A stretch of DNA of 64,000 nucleotides from Chryseobacterium phocaeense (GCF_900169075.1 NZ_LT827015.1:1178001-1242000); one strand, 5' to 3'. Counted from the stretch's first letter, positions 53,400-63,164 are shown. A program made the numbers and translations. Notes: a model not told the origin generated them from the sequence alone.

Positions 53400-53702
53400 T
53401 GTATTTTGATTTTATTTTAATCTGAGTTTGTAATAAGACATTTCTGTTTTTTAAGGTTGTCAGGAAGTTTGAAGGCTGAAGAGGGAAGTTGTTGAGGCCT
53501 GAAAACAGAACTTTATAGCAACTTTACTAATTTTTAAAACCAGATTGATCAAATTCCATGACTAATGTTTACTATAAATAACTGGTATTAACTTCCAGCC
53601 TCCCTCTGCCAGCTTCCAGCCACTTAATCTGAAATTTTTTACCCCGACTCAGGCAATTTTAATCACCTCTTATATTGGCCGGTGCAGCCGTTAAAACTGA
53701 TA
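53400..53702. repeat. Intergenic region with GGAAG/CTTCC repeat words
   Basis: GGAAGTTTGAAGGCTGAAG and GGGAAGTT (53463-53490) are partly complementary to CTTCCAGCCTCCCTCTGCC (53592-53610) and to a second CTTCCAGCC (53613-53621). It resembles a degenerate inverted repeat. No gene. A minor dispersed element is likely. Confidence 0.5.
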
Positions 53703-55103
53703 TTAAAGTTTAATCCTGTAAATAAAATAAGGCGGCTGTCCTTTATCTTTCTCTCCGGAAAAAGCAGGTGTACTATTCAGTTGATTCACCGAAATATACA
53801 GGTATCCGTCTTCGGAAATAACTACATTATCCGGCCATTTTAATCTTCCGTCTTTAACCACTTCACTCAGCTGGCCGTTAGCATCCAGCTTACTGATGCT
53901 GTGGCCCCCAAGATTGGTTATATAGTGATTGCCGTTCTTATCCGTTGCCACACCGTCACTTACAGGTTTGTCTCCGGACTTCTGTATAGAATTGCCGATG
54001 GTTTGATCATCCGCGTTTTCCCGGAAAAGCCTTGCAGGAACCTGATACCAGGCCGTACCGTTCATCGCTCCGAAGAAAATGGTTTCCCTGTCGTCCGATA
54101 GGGTAATAGGATTAATACCCACCCGTGAAGGCTTTCCTCCAAAATCGATTACCTCTCCGTCAATAATCATATCCACATCTTCAGACTGTAAAGTGCTGTG
54201 GCCGCTGAACCTTCGTGCTTTTTTGGTCTTAAGATTTAAAGCGATAATACCGGGATTGGCAATATCAGCGAGATAGGCCCAGCCATTTTTTTCGTCAATG
54301 GCTACATCCTGTACAAAACTTCCCTTAGGAGCTATATCGGAAGGGAGCTCGATTTTTTCTGCAATCTTATTTTTCTTCAGATCAATAGACCATAAGCGGG
54401 TTATTCCCAGTTCCAACCCCATATCGATCATCCAGAGACGGTTTTTCTTATCCACAAGAATGCCCAGTGGAGTATCAAATGCATCATGGCTTGCTTTCCC
54501 TCCGTTTTTCTGCAGTTTTACCGATGGAAAAGGAACGGGCTTTCCATTGATAATTTCTACCAGCTGCTGCCTGGGAGATCCCAGAGGATGAATCGTTGTG
54601 AAGACACGTCCATCTTTACTTATCGCAACATTTCCCGGCCTCATGCTATCAAACTGTGCTACTGTTTCAAGTGGATTTTCCTGCTGTTTAAGATAGCCGG
54701 CAGTTCCGTCTGTCCAGTCTTTACGGACCGGAGTGAAAAAGTCGAGATCTTCGGTACCGTCTTCCAGGCAGAAAAACTCATGGGTAACATTAGCGGGGAT
54801 AATCAGCACACCGCCTGCTTTTACAATATATTCTTTATTGTTCATTAAAACCCTCACACTGCCTTTCGTAATATAGGTTACCTGTTCATTGGGATGCTGA
54901 TGGGGTGGAACATGGGCTCCTTTGTCCATTTTCCAGAATGCGAAAGTGCTTTCTGACCCGGAAACCCATTTGCGCTGCAAGCCCGTTCCTACCTGCTCCC
55001 AGGTTCCTTTACTGAAGTCAGTTTGAAGTATTTTCTGCTGGGCCGGCATCATTCCGAAAGAAAATAGGGCTAATGATAAAAGAATTGTTTTTTTCGTCTT
55101 CAT
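53703..55103 (-). CDS. Secreted cupin plus royal-jelly-type (MRJP/yellow) beta-propeller protein
   Basis: From the ATG at 55103, 466 residues. A signal peptide (KTKKTILLSLALFSFGMMPA) is followed by a cupin domain with His68, His70, Glu73 and His108 (PPHQHPNEQVTYITKG; NVTHEFF). The remainder is a propeller of the L-dopachrome tautomerase-related (MRJP) family with IHPLGSPRQQLVE, NRLWMIDMGLELG, SDGVATDKNGNHYITN and YRIKL at the end. Such two-domain proteins are of unknown reaction. It is co-transcribed with acetolactate decarboxylase (26-bp gap). Confidence 0.9.
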   Translation of the reverse strand: MKTKKTILLSLALFSFGMMPAQQKILQTDFSKGTWEQVGTGLQRKWVSGSESTFAFWKMDKGAHVPPHQHPNEQVTYITKGSVRVLMNNKEYIVKAGGVLIIPANVTHEFFCLEDGTEDLDFFTPVRKDWTDGTAGYLKQQENPLETVAQFDSMRPGNVAISKDGRVFTTIHPLGSPRQQLVEIINGKPVPFPSVKLQKNGGKASHDAFDTPLGILVDKKNRLWMIDMGLELGITRLWSIDLKKNKIAEKIELPSDIAPKGSFVQDVAIDEKNGWAYLADIANPGIIALNLKTKKARRFSGHSTLQSEDVDMIIDGEVIDFGGKPSRVGINPITLSDDRETIFFGAMNGTAWYQVPARLFRENADDQTIGNSIQKSGDKPVSDGVATDKNGNHYITNLGGHSISKLDANGQLSEVVKDGRLKWPDNVVISEDGYLYISVNQLNSTPAFSGEKDKGQPPYFIYRIKL

Positions 55104-55129
55104 ATATAAATAGTTGTTTGAATACATTT

Positions 55130-55897
55130 CTAATATTGTGCTTTTGATCCGGATGATTCCCAGTTTCGCCGGTATCCCTCATTATGGCTGTCCGGCAGCT
55201 GAACCTCAAATACATTTTTTTCATCAAGCTGCACTGTAATTTTTGAAGCTGAAAAAATTCCGTCTATCAAATGGCCGCCTGTCTTTCTGTCTTTGGATAA
55301 AAAATGAAAATGAAAGGGTGACAGATCCATTCCGCCAACATATCCGGGACTGTAAAATCCTACGAACGTTCCTGAGACAGCCTGCTTTTTATAGATCGGT
55401 CGTGTTTTCATAAAAACAGCAATGCCGGTGGTATCTTTTGCATCTACCTTCACGGCACCTCCCAAAATCAGGCTGCTGAATTCCGCTTCAATTTTTATAG
55501 CATAGAAACGGTTACGGGAAGGGAGAGCAGCCAGGATCTTCTGCTGGAGATCTTCTACATTTTTTATATTATCAAGCACAACGGACTGATCTTTTCTGAA
55601 AAAGGTAAATGAACCGAAAGGAATCTTTCTGTCTTCATCGGCTTCCTGTACGGTTCCGTCAGTGGCAACACGGTAGATTTTACCATCCAGTGCGATAAGT
55701 TCACCATCCAGGAAGTTATAGGTACCCAGCCCGAAATTGCCTTTGGTTTTTAACTCTTTTACTGTCAGGTCACCGGTGTATACTCCGTTTCTCAGGGCAT
55801 CCATAGTGGAGTAATGGGAGATTTTATCCGCTTTCTGGGCAGTTAATGAACCCGAAATTAAGGAGATCAGGCTGATGTATAATAAACGCTTTATCAT
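55130..55897 (-). CDS. budA: Secreted alpha-acetolactate decarboxylase
   Basis: From the ATG at 55897, 255 residues. It has a Sec signal (IKRLLYISLISLISGSLTA), unlike the cytoplasmic enzyme of enterics. Family motifs: FLDGELIALDGK (E66), an arginine-containing strand, and zinc ligands His196, His198 and His209 in SPFHFHFLSKDRKTGGHL. It converts acetolactate to acetoin. It is first in a two-gene unit with the cupin/MRJP gene and divergent from an AraC regulator, the probable controller. The extracytoplasmic location suggests use on a released metabolite or another substrate. Confidence 0.9.
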   Translation of the reverse strand: MIKRLLYISLISLISGSLTAQKADKISHYSTMDALRNGVYTGDLTVKELKTKGNFGLGTYNFLDGELIALDGKIYRVATDGTVQEADEDRKIPFGSFTFFRKDQSVVLDNIKNVEDLQQKILAALPSRNRFYAIKIEAEFSSLILGGAVKVDAKDTTGIAVFMKTRPIYKKQAVSGTFVGFYSPGYVGGMDLSPFHFHFLSKDRKTGGHLIDGIFSASKITVQLDEKNVFEVQLPDSHNEGYRRNWESSGSKAQY

Positions 55898-56010
55898 GAG
55901 TTTTAAATTTATCTGTCGAAGCAAAATTATACTGATTTTGAGCAAATTATTGGTAGATAATTTCTATGTTTTTGTATATTTTTGCTGTAGAAAATAAAAT
56001 CATTTTGTGT

Positions 56011-56853
56011 ATGAACAGAGATGTATTGTACCAGCCTTACAGCATTCATTGCGAAACACTGGATACTTTTCCGGAAAAAGAGAGCAGGAAAAATTTCTTT
56101 GAACTGGTTTTTATTTTATCGGGAACGGGCCGTCATTGTATCAATAAACACAGTTTCGACTATTCGGGTAATCATATGTTTCTGCTGACACCCCAGGATT
56201 GCAGCCAGTTCTGGATTGATACCACCACAAGATTTTTCTTTTTGAAGTTCACCAATATTTATTTAAAGGACAGCAGCATTTCAAAGGAAAACATTCAGCG
56301 TTTAGAATACATTATGGAAAATGCCAATCATAAACCTGGATGTATTCTGAAAAACCAGAGCGATCAAACCTTGGTCCGGCCCATTGTAGAAGCGCTGATC
56401 AGGGAGGCCGTCAATAAAGATGTATACCACAGCGATATCACGGCTCAATTGGTCAATACCCTGATTGTGGTTGTTGCCCGGAATATCGCCAAATATCTTC
56501 CTCAGAACATCGATGAAACTTCAGAATCACGTATTATCAGTATTCTGAATTACATCCAGAGCAATATCTACGAGCCGGAAATGATCCGGACCGAAGTCAT
56601 TAGCAAAACGTTTGGGTTCTCGGAAAATTATCTCGGCAAATATTTCAAAAAACACACCGGAGAAACCCTGCAGTCTTATATCAATAACTATAAAACCACT
56701 TTAATTGAGCACCGCCTGAAATACAGTGACAGGAGAATTACTGAAATTGCTGATGAGCTTGGTTTTACAGATGAAAGCCACCTCAATAAATTCTTCAAAG
56801 CCAAACGGGGAGAAAGCCCAAAAGCATTCAGACTGCAATTTGTACAGCAGTAA
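56011..56853 (+). CDS. AraC-family transcriptional regulator
   Basis: From the ATG at 56011, 280 residues (the frame opens at 55966). The N-terminal cupin-like sensor has FFELVFILSGTGRHCINKHSF and FLLTPQDCSQFWID. The C-terminal double HTH holds IRTEVISKTFGFSENYLGKYF and ITEIADELGFTDESHLNKFF. Divergent from the acetolactate decarboxylase gene, so it likely regulates that operon (inference from layout). Confidence 0.9.
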   Translation: MNRDVLYQPYSIHCETLDTFPEKESRKNFFELVFILSGTGRHCINKHSFDYSGNHMFLLTPQDCSQFWIDTTTRFFFLKFTNIYLKDSSISKENIQRLEYIMENANHKPGCILKNQSDQTLVRPIVEALIREAVNKDVYHSDITAQLVNTLIVVVARNIAKYLPQNIDETSESRIISILNYIQSNIYEPEMIRTEVISKTFGFSENYLGKYFKKHTGETLQSYINNYKTTLIEHRLKYSDRRITEIADELGFTDESHLNKFFKAKRGESPKAFRLQFVQQ

Positions 56854-56860
56854 CAGAGAT

Positions 56861-56908
56861 CCGTAAAAAACCTGATGTGTTTCAATATTTTGGATGTCTT
56901 TTTTACGG
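56861..56908 (+). terminator. Terminator-like hairpin after the AraC gene
   Basis: CCGTAAAAAA and TTTTTTACGG form a 10-bp stem around a 28-base loop. The run of Ts is inside the stem, so strength is uncertain. Confidence 0.5.
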
Positions 56909-56969
56909 GGAGCTAATAAAAAAAGCTTTCTATCAGAGGGGTTTAGGAATAAATACATAATTTCGCGGC

Positions 56970-57488
56970 ATGAGAATGTTTTTTTATGCATGGTTATGCG
57001 TTCCTCTTTCACTTTTCTCACAGACAAAGGCAAAGGTAGTTGGAATTTCAGATGGAGACACCATTACGGTCTTATTGGACGGAAATGTACAGAAAAAGCT
57101 GCGGCTGGCAGAAGTAGACTGTCCGGAAAACCGTCAGCCATTTGGAAAAAATGCCAAACAATTCACTTCAGACCAGGTATTTTCAAGACAGATTACGTTT
57201 GTAGAAACCAATAAAGACCGGTACGGGCGTTCAGTGGCAAAAGTATATTATGACAATGGGAAATATCTTTCTGCAGAAATCATCAAAGCCGGATATGGCT
57301 GGTGGTACTATTCGTATTCAAAGGATGCTGATCTTGGAGCAATGCAGAATAAGGCAAAAGCAAAAAAAGTAGGGTTATGGGTGGATAAAAATGCCGTTTC
57401 TCCATGGGATTTCCGCAAAGAACAAAGAGAAAAAGCGAAAAGAAAACGTCTTCAAAAACAGGCCGAACTGCATTTCCGGAAAGCTTAG
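56970..57488 (+). CDS. Secreted thermonuclease-family (SNase) protein
   Basis: 172 residues with a short signal (RMFFYAWLCVPLSLFSQ). The nuclease core shows VVGISDGDTITVLLDG, catalytic Arg45, Asp50, Glu53 (LRLAEVDCPENRQPFG) and Arg84/87 (DRYGRSVAKVY). AEIIKAGYGWWYY and a basic tail (REKAKRKRLQKQAEL) follow. It cuts DNA or RNA with Ca2+ outside the cytoplasm. It stands alone, followed by a terminator. Confidence 0.93.
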   Translation: MRMFFYAWLCVPLSLFSQTKAKVVGISDGDTITVLLDGNVQKKLRLAEVDCPENRQPFGKNAKQFTSDQVFSRQITFVETNKDRYGRSVAKVYYDNGKYLSAEIIKAGYGWWYYSYSKDADLGAMQNKAKAKKVGLWVDKNAVSPWDFRKEQREKAKRKRLQKQAELHFRKA

Positions 57489-57530
57489 CGAAAGTTCCTA
57501 CTGATCTTGGTTTAATTGAAATCTAAAAAT

Positions 57531-57566
57531 AAGAAACCGCTGTAAAATACAACGGTTTCTTTATAA
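57531..57566. terminator. Terminator between thermonuclease and downstream minus-strand gene
   Basis: AAGAAACCG and CGGTTTCTT form a 9-bp stem around CTGTAAAATACAA (itself with TGT/ACA). T-rich sequence follows. It lies between convergent genes. Confidence 0.75.
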
Positions 57567-57578
57567 TAACATGTTAAG

Positions 57579-57995
57579 TTAAGAATGGGTTTTCAGCACT
57601 CCGTAATTGGATGCTATGGGTTCCTTTCCAAAAAGGCATGAAAAAATGTTCTGGAACTCGTGGATATATTTACATCTGATGGAGTTGCCATAAATTTTCA
57701 GCCCTTCCAGGATCTTCTTCGAACTTAAGTCAAAATCATACTTTATAAATGTTTCAGGTCTTTCGTACCTGATGATTTCCGGCGAAACATGAGTTCTCAG
57801 AAATCCGAATTTTTCAAGCCATTCTTCCGTAATCTGGATAGGTTTGATAGCTTCTGCCGGAACAGCAATGCTGTGAATGGCGTTTTCAATCTTTACCAGG
57901 TAATCATGATTTGTGCCCTGGAAGATTTCAGTGATGGTGTACGTTTGTTTTTTGTATTCAACTAAGTTTTTAATTTTAAGATCTGCTGCATTCAT
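57579..57995 (-). CDS. Hypothetical protein
   Basis: 138 residues, cytoplasmic, no signal. It starts MNAADLKIKNLVEYKKQTYT, and includes PIQITEEWLEKFGF and FIKYDFDLSSKKILEGLKIY, with a YIHEFQNIFSCLFGKEP stretch near the end. This is the style of small Bacteroidota proteins found by themselves or near phage and stress genes. No function assigned. Long upstream leader; convergent with the thermonuclease. Confidence 0.75.
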   Translation of the reverse strand: MNAADLKIKNLVEYKKQTYTITEIFQGTNHDYLVKIENAIHSIAVPAEAIKPIQITEEWLEKFGFLRTHVSPEIIRYERPETFIKYDFDLSSKKILEGLKIYGNSIRCKYIHEFQNIFSCLFGKEPIASNYGVLKTHS

Positions 57996-58216
57996 AATAT
58001 TGTGAGTTTAGAAAGGTGTGTGTAGATATCTCCACTGCAAATAGTATGCCTCACATGGCAGTGAGATTGCTTTATTTTTGAATGTTTCGTTATTTTTTAC
58101 ATTTATAATGGCCTGAATGTTAAAATATTACTATTATTCCTTAAATTTTGTGAAAATAAGAGGTGGAATATGTGGTATATGTGTGGTATGTTTTTTCTGT
58201 TTAAGAATCCGGATGT

Positions 58217-59401
58217 CTACAAGTCTTTGTTTTTTAAAGCAAGAACAAAGGAAATTCCGACAGAAACTAACAGAACCACAATAAATATATTCCACGAAAA
58301 TGCATGAAGGACATATCCGGTACCACTTCCCAGAATGCTGGAACCAAAATAATAAAACAGCCAGTAAATGGAAGTGGCAGAAGATTTTCCGTGTCTGGCA
58401 TGAAGGGCAGTCATCTGGCTCGCCATGGTATGGGCAGCAAAAAATGCCAGAGTAAACAATCCAAGGCCTGAAATAAGCACATACATATTTTCCGACAACA
58501 AGAATAAGGTACCCAGAAGCATAAAAAGAACTGAACCTTTAAGGATAAAATTACGGCTGAACTTTTGAGAAAGCCTGCTCGTGATCATCGTTCCGAATAC
58601 CCCGAAAATATACATTAAAAAAATAAAGGCGATCACAAAATGGCTTAAGGAGAACGGCGGGTCTTCCAGCCTGAAGGTTAAATAATTGTAAACACTTACA
58701 AAAGCACCCATCAGAAGGGCCGCTGTAAAGTAGAGCCGCAGCATATAGGCATCCGTAAGAAACCTTTTCATTTGTTTTACTTTGAGGGAATAATCCGTTT
58801 TTTGCGGATTAAAAAATCTGGATTCCGGAAACAGCTTCCAGAATACAAGACCCAGCAGAAGACTTTCTATTCCTATAATCAGTACAGCATTACGCCATCC
58901 GAATTCACCGGCAAGAATAGTCGCCAGTATTCTTCCGCCCATTCCGCCGATGGTATTTCCGCTTAGGTAAGTGCTGATGGCCAGTGCCACTACGGAAATA
59001 TGAACTTCCTCAGTAAGATAAGCCAAAGCAACGGCTGATACACCGGACACGACAAACCCCTTTAAAACTCCGGTTGCGATCAGCAGATCAAGACTCGGTA
59101 TCCATGCTGAGATCATGGTGAGAACAGCAGATAACACCAATGAAAACGTCATCAGGCCTTTTCTTGAATAGCTGTCCGCCTTAAAAGCAAAAAACAGAAG
59201 GCCTAAAGCCATTCCTATGGTAGAAGAGGAGACGAGAAGTGAGCTGTCTCCGGCTGTTGTTTTAAAATAATCTGCTACAGTAGGCAGCATGGGCTGAAAA
59301 AGATAGAGCTGTGCAAATACTGAAAGTCCCGAAAAGAAAATACAAAGTTTTATATACCGGAAACGAGGGCTTCCTTTTTCTGCTTTTTCAGATTGATCCA
59401 T
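58217..59401 (-). CDS. MFS transporter
   Basis: From the ATG at 59401, 394 residues with twelve predicted helices. FAQLYLFQPMLPTVADYF forms the first loop region. The family signature follows helix 2-3 (FAFKADSYSRKGLMTFSLVL), and GGMGGRILATILAGEFGWRN lies in the middle. It resembles the YnfM/AraJ-like drug/H+ antiporter group. Inner-membrane exporter of an unknown small molecule. No regulator gene directly adjacent. Confidence 0.9.
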   Translation of the reverse strand: MDQSEKAEKGSPRFRYIKLCIFFSGLSVFAQLYLFQPMLPTVADYFKTTAGDSSLLVSSSTIGMALGLLFFAFKADSYSRKGLMTFSLVLSAVLTMISAWIPSLDLLIATGVLKGFVVSGVSAVALAYLTEEVHISVVALAISTYLSGNTIGGMGGRILATILAGEFGWRNAVLIIGIESLLLGLVFWKLFPESRFFNPQKTDYSLKVKQMKRFLTDAYMLRLYFTAALLMGAFVSVYNYLTFRLEDPPFSLSHFVIAFIFLMYIFGVFGTMITSRLSQKFSRNFILKGSVLFMLLGTLFLLSENMYVLISGLGLFTLAFFAAHTMASQMTALHARHGKSSATSIYWLFYYFGSSILGSGTGYVLHAFSWNIFIVVLLVSVGISFVLALKNKDL

Positions 59402-59586
59402 GATTTTGTTACAATTAAAAACCACCGGGTTTTTATAGAAATTAATGTCCTGTAAAGTTCATGATATTTTTTCAATCCTGAAAACGCCTGGATCAATCAG
59501 GTATATGGATAAAACCGATCAGAGCTATAGTATAGGACCGGATTTCTGTATTGATTTCCGGTCCCGGTTTTCAGCAGAATCGGACT

Positions 59587-60198
59587 CTAATGCATCATTT
59601 CATGAACTTTGATAAGTTCGGCGATATTACTGACATTAAGTTTTTTAAAGATCCTTTTTTTATAGGTACTTACAGTAGACATCCGGATATTCAGCTTATT
59701 GGCGATCTCCAAATTTCCGGTTCCGCTGGCAAGCAGATGGAAGATCTCATGCTCTCTTGCAGACAGCTTTTCTTCCGGGTTGCGTTGTTTATTCTGAATG
59801 AGAAGGCCTACCAGTTCACTTGGATAGTAATAGCCTTTCTCAACGACAGATTTTACAGCTCCCCGTATTTCTTCTTCGCTGCTTTGTTTACTAAGATATC
59901 CTTCGGCACCTTCACGGATGTACTGTATGGCAACATCCTTATCGTGTCCTGAAAATACAAGGATTTTCAGATCTTCCTGAATGTTTTTAAGTTCCGGAAT
60001 CATTTTTTTGTATTGGGTTCCCGGCATATCGATATCCAGAAGAAGAAGGTCATAAGGCTGGGCGGCCAGATGACTCTTGACCTGCTCATAATTTTCGGCA
60101 AAATCTATGGCCAGCTCAGGATAAGCAGACTCCAACACCAGAGCGGTTCCCGCCCGTACTACATAATGATCATCAGCGATTAAGATTCTTTCATTCAT
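59587..60198 (-). CDS. NarL/LuxR-family response regulator (orphan)
   Basis: 203 residues. Receiver domain with the acidic D9/D10 (ILIADDHYVVRAGT) and the phospho-acceptor D55 (LLLLDIDMPG). The HTH (LSAREHEIFHLLASGTGNLEIA, STVSTYKKRIFKKL) is close to that of the regulator at 51623-52276. No kinase gene is adjacent. It is followed 160 bp away by the MFS gene, a possible target. Confidence 0.92.
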   Translation of the reverse strand: MNERILIADDHYVVRAGTALVLESAYPELAIDFAENYEQVKSHLAAQPYDLLLLDIDMPGTQYKKMIPELKNIQEDLKILVFSGHDKDVAIQYIREGAEGYLSKQSSEEEIRGAVKSVVEKGYYYPSELVGLLIQNKQRNPEEKLSAREHEIFHLLASGTGNLEIANKLNIRMSTVSTYKKRIFKKLNVSNIAELIKVHEMMH

Positions 60199-60907
60199 AA
60201 AAATTTGGTTTTAATTGAGAGTTTTCGTCGATAATCTAACGGGAATCAGTTTGAAAAATAATCTTTTCAACGGATAATTCCGTATTCATATCGGAGGTTA
60301 TTATATTTAGTTTTTTTATTTTTTTTAAACTTCAGGGATGGCCTGCTTTATATGGATATTTCTATTTTATCAGATCAGAATAAGACATATTGATCCTTAA
60401 CAACGGCTTTGCAGTTTCCTGCGGAAGTCCTTTGTCAATAGTATTCCACGTGAAAGTTTTACGCTGTCTGTACATGTACGGAAACAAAATACAGAAAACG
60501 GGTTCAGGCCTTCATCCATACAAAAAATGATCTATGTTTCCTGCTTGATTAGGGCAGGGATGTGTTAATAATAATCATTGTACAGGTCGAAGTTTTTTTA
60601 AGCGGAGGGAATTCCAGAGCAATTTTTTTTCATGAAATATTTTGTGTTTTGGGCTTTGTCATTAAACAAATTTGGAATGAGCTGTAAAATTAGTGATTTT
60701 ATGCACATAAAATATCATTGAAAATCATTTTTGACAGAGATTTTATCTGCATACCACGTAGGGATAGCAGGAAATGGTGATTTTATTTCATTTTATTGTG
60801 AAATATTTAGCTAAAAATCTGATTTCTTCTTTATTTTGAAAATAAAAAACCTCCCAAAAAAGGGAGGCGAATAAAAATTGACTGTATATTGAATAAGAAT
60901 TCAATCA
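60199..60907. other. Long intergenic region
   Basis: ~700 bases, AT-rich, no gene. A small palindrome GTACATGTAC lies at 60470-60479. A CCTCCC / GGGAGG hairpin with T-run near its right end (60850-60867) serves as a terminator. The rest shows nothing recognisable. Confidence 0.5.
60850..60867 (-). terminator. Terminator of the DUF1349 gene
   Basis: On the minus strand, CCTCCC, a six-T loop, and GGGAGG are followed by TTTTTTATTTT. Confidence 0.8.
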
Positions 60908-61555
60908 TTATTTATTGTTTTCAAGCCATTTCAGCCTGCGCAGATCAGGAAGATGTTTCACTTTGAAATGCTCGAAAACAGCTGTAAATCCGTTTCCGTC
61001 CGGGCATGCGGCCATTAAACCTACCATAACTGGTGTATTGTCCTGCAGATGGGCATTACGCATCATTATGTAGTTTTTATCATCAAAAGAATAAAATATT
61101 TCCACAGCATCCAGTCTTCTGATGGCTTTGATCCAAACCTCAGAAGGTGTTTTGTCCAGAGTGATGACACTCCAATCGCTGGTTCCGTGGGTAACTACAG
61201 TACTGAGGTTGTATTTCCCGTCCACGAATTCGATACCGGCTTTTATATAATTTTCTTTGTCTGTCCGTAGCATAAGCCCCATCTGGTCAAACCTGGCTTT
61301 ATACTGTCCGCTGATCTTTACTTTTGCCTCAAACTCTCCTCCGTAGGTTGCATAATAAAAAGGAGCGTCATCTACCGTAAATCCATAATGCGAAATTCTC
61401 CAGTAGTCACTTTGAGGAGTCACAGTCATTGATAAACTGTTATTTTTAATCTCCCATTTTTCAGGCTCATTGAACCAGCTCATCTTTTCCAGGGTCTGTG
61501 CAAAGACTTGCTGGGCCGTGAAAAACATGCATACACTTAAAATCAATCTTTTCAT
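60908..61555 (-). CDS. Secreted DUF1349 (concanavalin-like) protein
   Basis: From the ATG at 61555, 215 residues. Starting at 61654 would run into the divergent regulator gene. A signal (KRLILSVCMFFTAQQVFAQ) precedes a jelly-roll domain of the DUF1349 family with WRISHYGFTVDDAPFYY, FEAKVKISGQYKARFDQ, YIKAGIEFVDG, VWIKAIRRLDAVEIFYS and AACPDGNGFTAVFEHFKV. Family members bind or hydrolyse glycans or have unknown function. Divergent from a LuxR-type regulator that may control it. Confidence 0.9.
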   Translation of the reverse strand: MKRLILSVCMFFTAQQVFAQTLEKMSWFNEPEKWEIKNNSLSMTVTPQSDYWRISHYGFTVDDAPFYYATYGGEFEAKVKISGQYKARFDQMGLMLRTDKENYIKAGIEFVDGKYNLSTVVTHGTSDWSVITLDKTPSEVWIKAIRRLDAVEIFYSFDDKNYIMMRNAHLQDNTPVMVGLMAACPDGNGFTAVFEHFKVKHLPDLRRLKWLENNK

Positions 61556-61637
61556 CCTCTTTAGCTGGGCGTAAATTATTATTTTAGCAAAAGTAAAATT
61601 AAACCCATATTCTGCCAATACTGATAAATAACCATTT

Positions 61638-62381
61638 ATGGAGATCATAGACAAACTGAACAGTCGTCTTCTTGACAGGGCAGCCGTGAAATGTGAGCTC
61701 GATACTGAAGTGTATAAACTCCGGGCATTGATCTATATGCAGATGGAAGGCGCAATAGCTGTTTTAAGTGATATGCAGGCGGATAAAAGCTATGTGTATA
61801 AATCTGCAGCGGCACTTGAACTGGGGTTGACTATGGAAGATAATCCTGCCGAGATTAATTCTATCTGGGAAGAAGAGATTATTAAAAAAATACATCCGGA
61901 GGACCGTCTGAAAAAATACATCCACGAGCTAAGATTTTATGAACTTATGGAGTCTATGGACGCAGAGGTCCGTGCAGAATACGGTGTTCTTTCAAAAATC
62001 AGGATGAAAGATAAAAATGACCGGTACAGGCTGGTGAAGCACCGGATGTTTTATATCTATTCCCCGGATAATGGAAAACTTAGATTTGCCCTTTGCCTTT
62101 ATCATATTGCAATCGATCAGTCCCAGCCCCTGATTCCCGATTTCATGACTATTAACACTGCTAAAGGACAGATCGTAGCAAAAGACAAACTGGATTATAA
62201 AACCATCCTTTCCAAAAGAGAACTTCAGGTGCTGAAATATGTAGGTGAAGGCTATGCCAGTAAAGAAATTGCAGAATTTTTATCCATAAGCATCAATACC
62301 GTAAGCAGACACCGCCAGAATATTCTTGAAAAGCTGAATGTGAAGAATTCCGTGCAGGCATTCAAAGACAGTTTTTATTAA
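61638..62381 (+). CDS. LuxR-family transcriptional regulator
   Basis: 247 residues. The N-terminal ~150 residues resemble a PAS-like or uncharacterised sensing domain (YKSAAALELGLTMED, EEIIKKIHPEDRLKKYIHEL, HRMFYIYSPDNGKLRFALCL). The C-terminal LuxR HTH is LSKRELQVLKYVGEGYASKE, then SINTVSRHRQNILEKL. Lacks a receiver domain, so it is not a classical response regulator. Divergent from DUF1349. Confidence 0.88.
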   Translation: MEIIDKLNSRLLDRAAVKCELDTEVYKLRALIYMQMEGAIAVLSDMQADKSYVYKSAAALELGLTMEDNPAEINSIWEEEIIKKIHPEDRLKKYIHELRFYELMESMDAEVRAEYGVLSKIRMKDKNDRYRLVKHRMFYIYSPDNGKLRFALCLYHIAIDQSQPLIPDFMTINTAKGQIVAKDKLDYKTILSKRELQVLKYVGEGYASKEIAEFLSISINTVSRHRQNILEKLNVKNSVQAFKDSFY

Positions 62382-62475
62382 TTTCTACCGGATATTTCCT
62401 GAACATCCGAAAAGTTCACCGTGTTTTTTTTATTCTTATCTTTAAATTTATAGATTAAATTTCTACTATAAACCA

Positions 62476-62844
62476 ATGATGATAATGAAAAGAAGCAAAG
62501 AAATTACCGGACAGTATTTTGATTTTCTTGAAAAGCACATCCGGGATGTGCTTTCCGGAGTGACCCCTGAATTTATGGAACTCAATGAAATTGCAGGTCA
62601 ACTTGCGATTTCCCACACGCATCTTACCGATACCATAAAAAAAGAGAAAGGGAAGCATCCATGTTATTTTTATGACGAAAAAATTATCCACGAAGCTAAA
62701 ACGATGATAAGAGATTCCGAACTTTCTATTGCGGAAATTGCAAGAATTTTCACTTATGATCCCTCTAATTTTTCCAAGTTTTTTAAGAAAATGACTGGGA
62801 TTACTCCCGGGGAATTCAGGAAAAGCAACAGGGAGACAGTATAA
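62476..62844 (+). CDS. Small AraC-type HTH protein
   Basis: 122 residues consisting of little more than the AraC DNA-binding domain: MELNEIAGQLAISHTHLTDT as the first HTH and LSIAEIARIFTYDPSNFSKF as the second, followed by FFKKMTGITPGEFR. No ligand-binding part, so it may act constitutively or with a partner. Start: the first of three near ATGs (62476, 62479, 62485). It lies 94 bp after the LuxR gene and could be co-regulated. Confidence 0.87.
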   Translation: MMIMKRSKEITGQYFDFLEKHIRDVLSGVTPEFMELNEIAGQLAISHTHLTDTIKKEKGKHPCYFYDEKIIHEAKTMIRDSELSIAEIARIFTYDPSNFSKFFKKMTGITPGEFRKSNRETV

Positions 62845-63164
62845 AACACTTAACATATTCATGTTTTTTTAGAGAAAGACACTATCCTGGGAATTTTTTT
62901 CTATTTAAAAATTTAAGAAAAGTTTCAGTTGTAAAAAATAATATTTTAGTAATGAGGCAATTGTAAAAACATTTGTCTTTTTTTGTGATTTATTTAGAAA
63001 TAGAGATTTATTACTGTCTTTTTTTTGTTAATTTTAGGTTCAGATAAAAACTAATTAATTATCAAAACGGGTGATTGGAGGTATTGATAGGTAAAATAAT
63101 TTGATTAAAAGATTATAAGACAAAGCGTATTATTTAAAAGGCCATATTTTAAATACCATAGATT

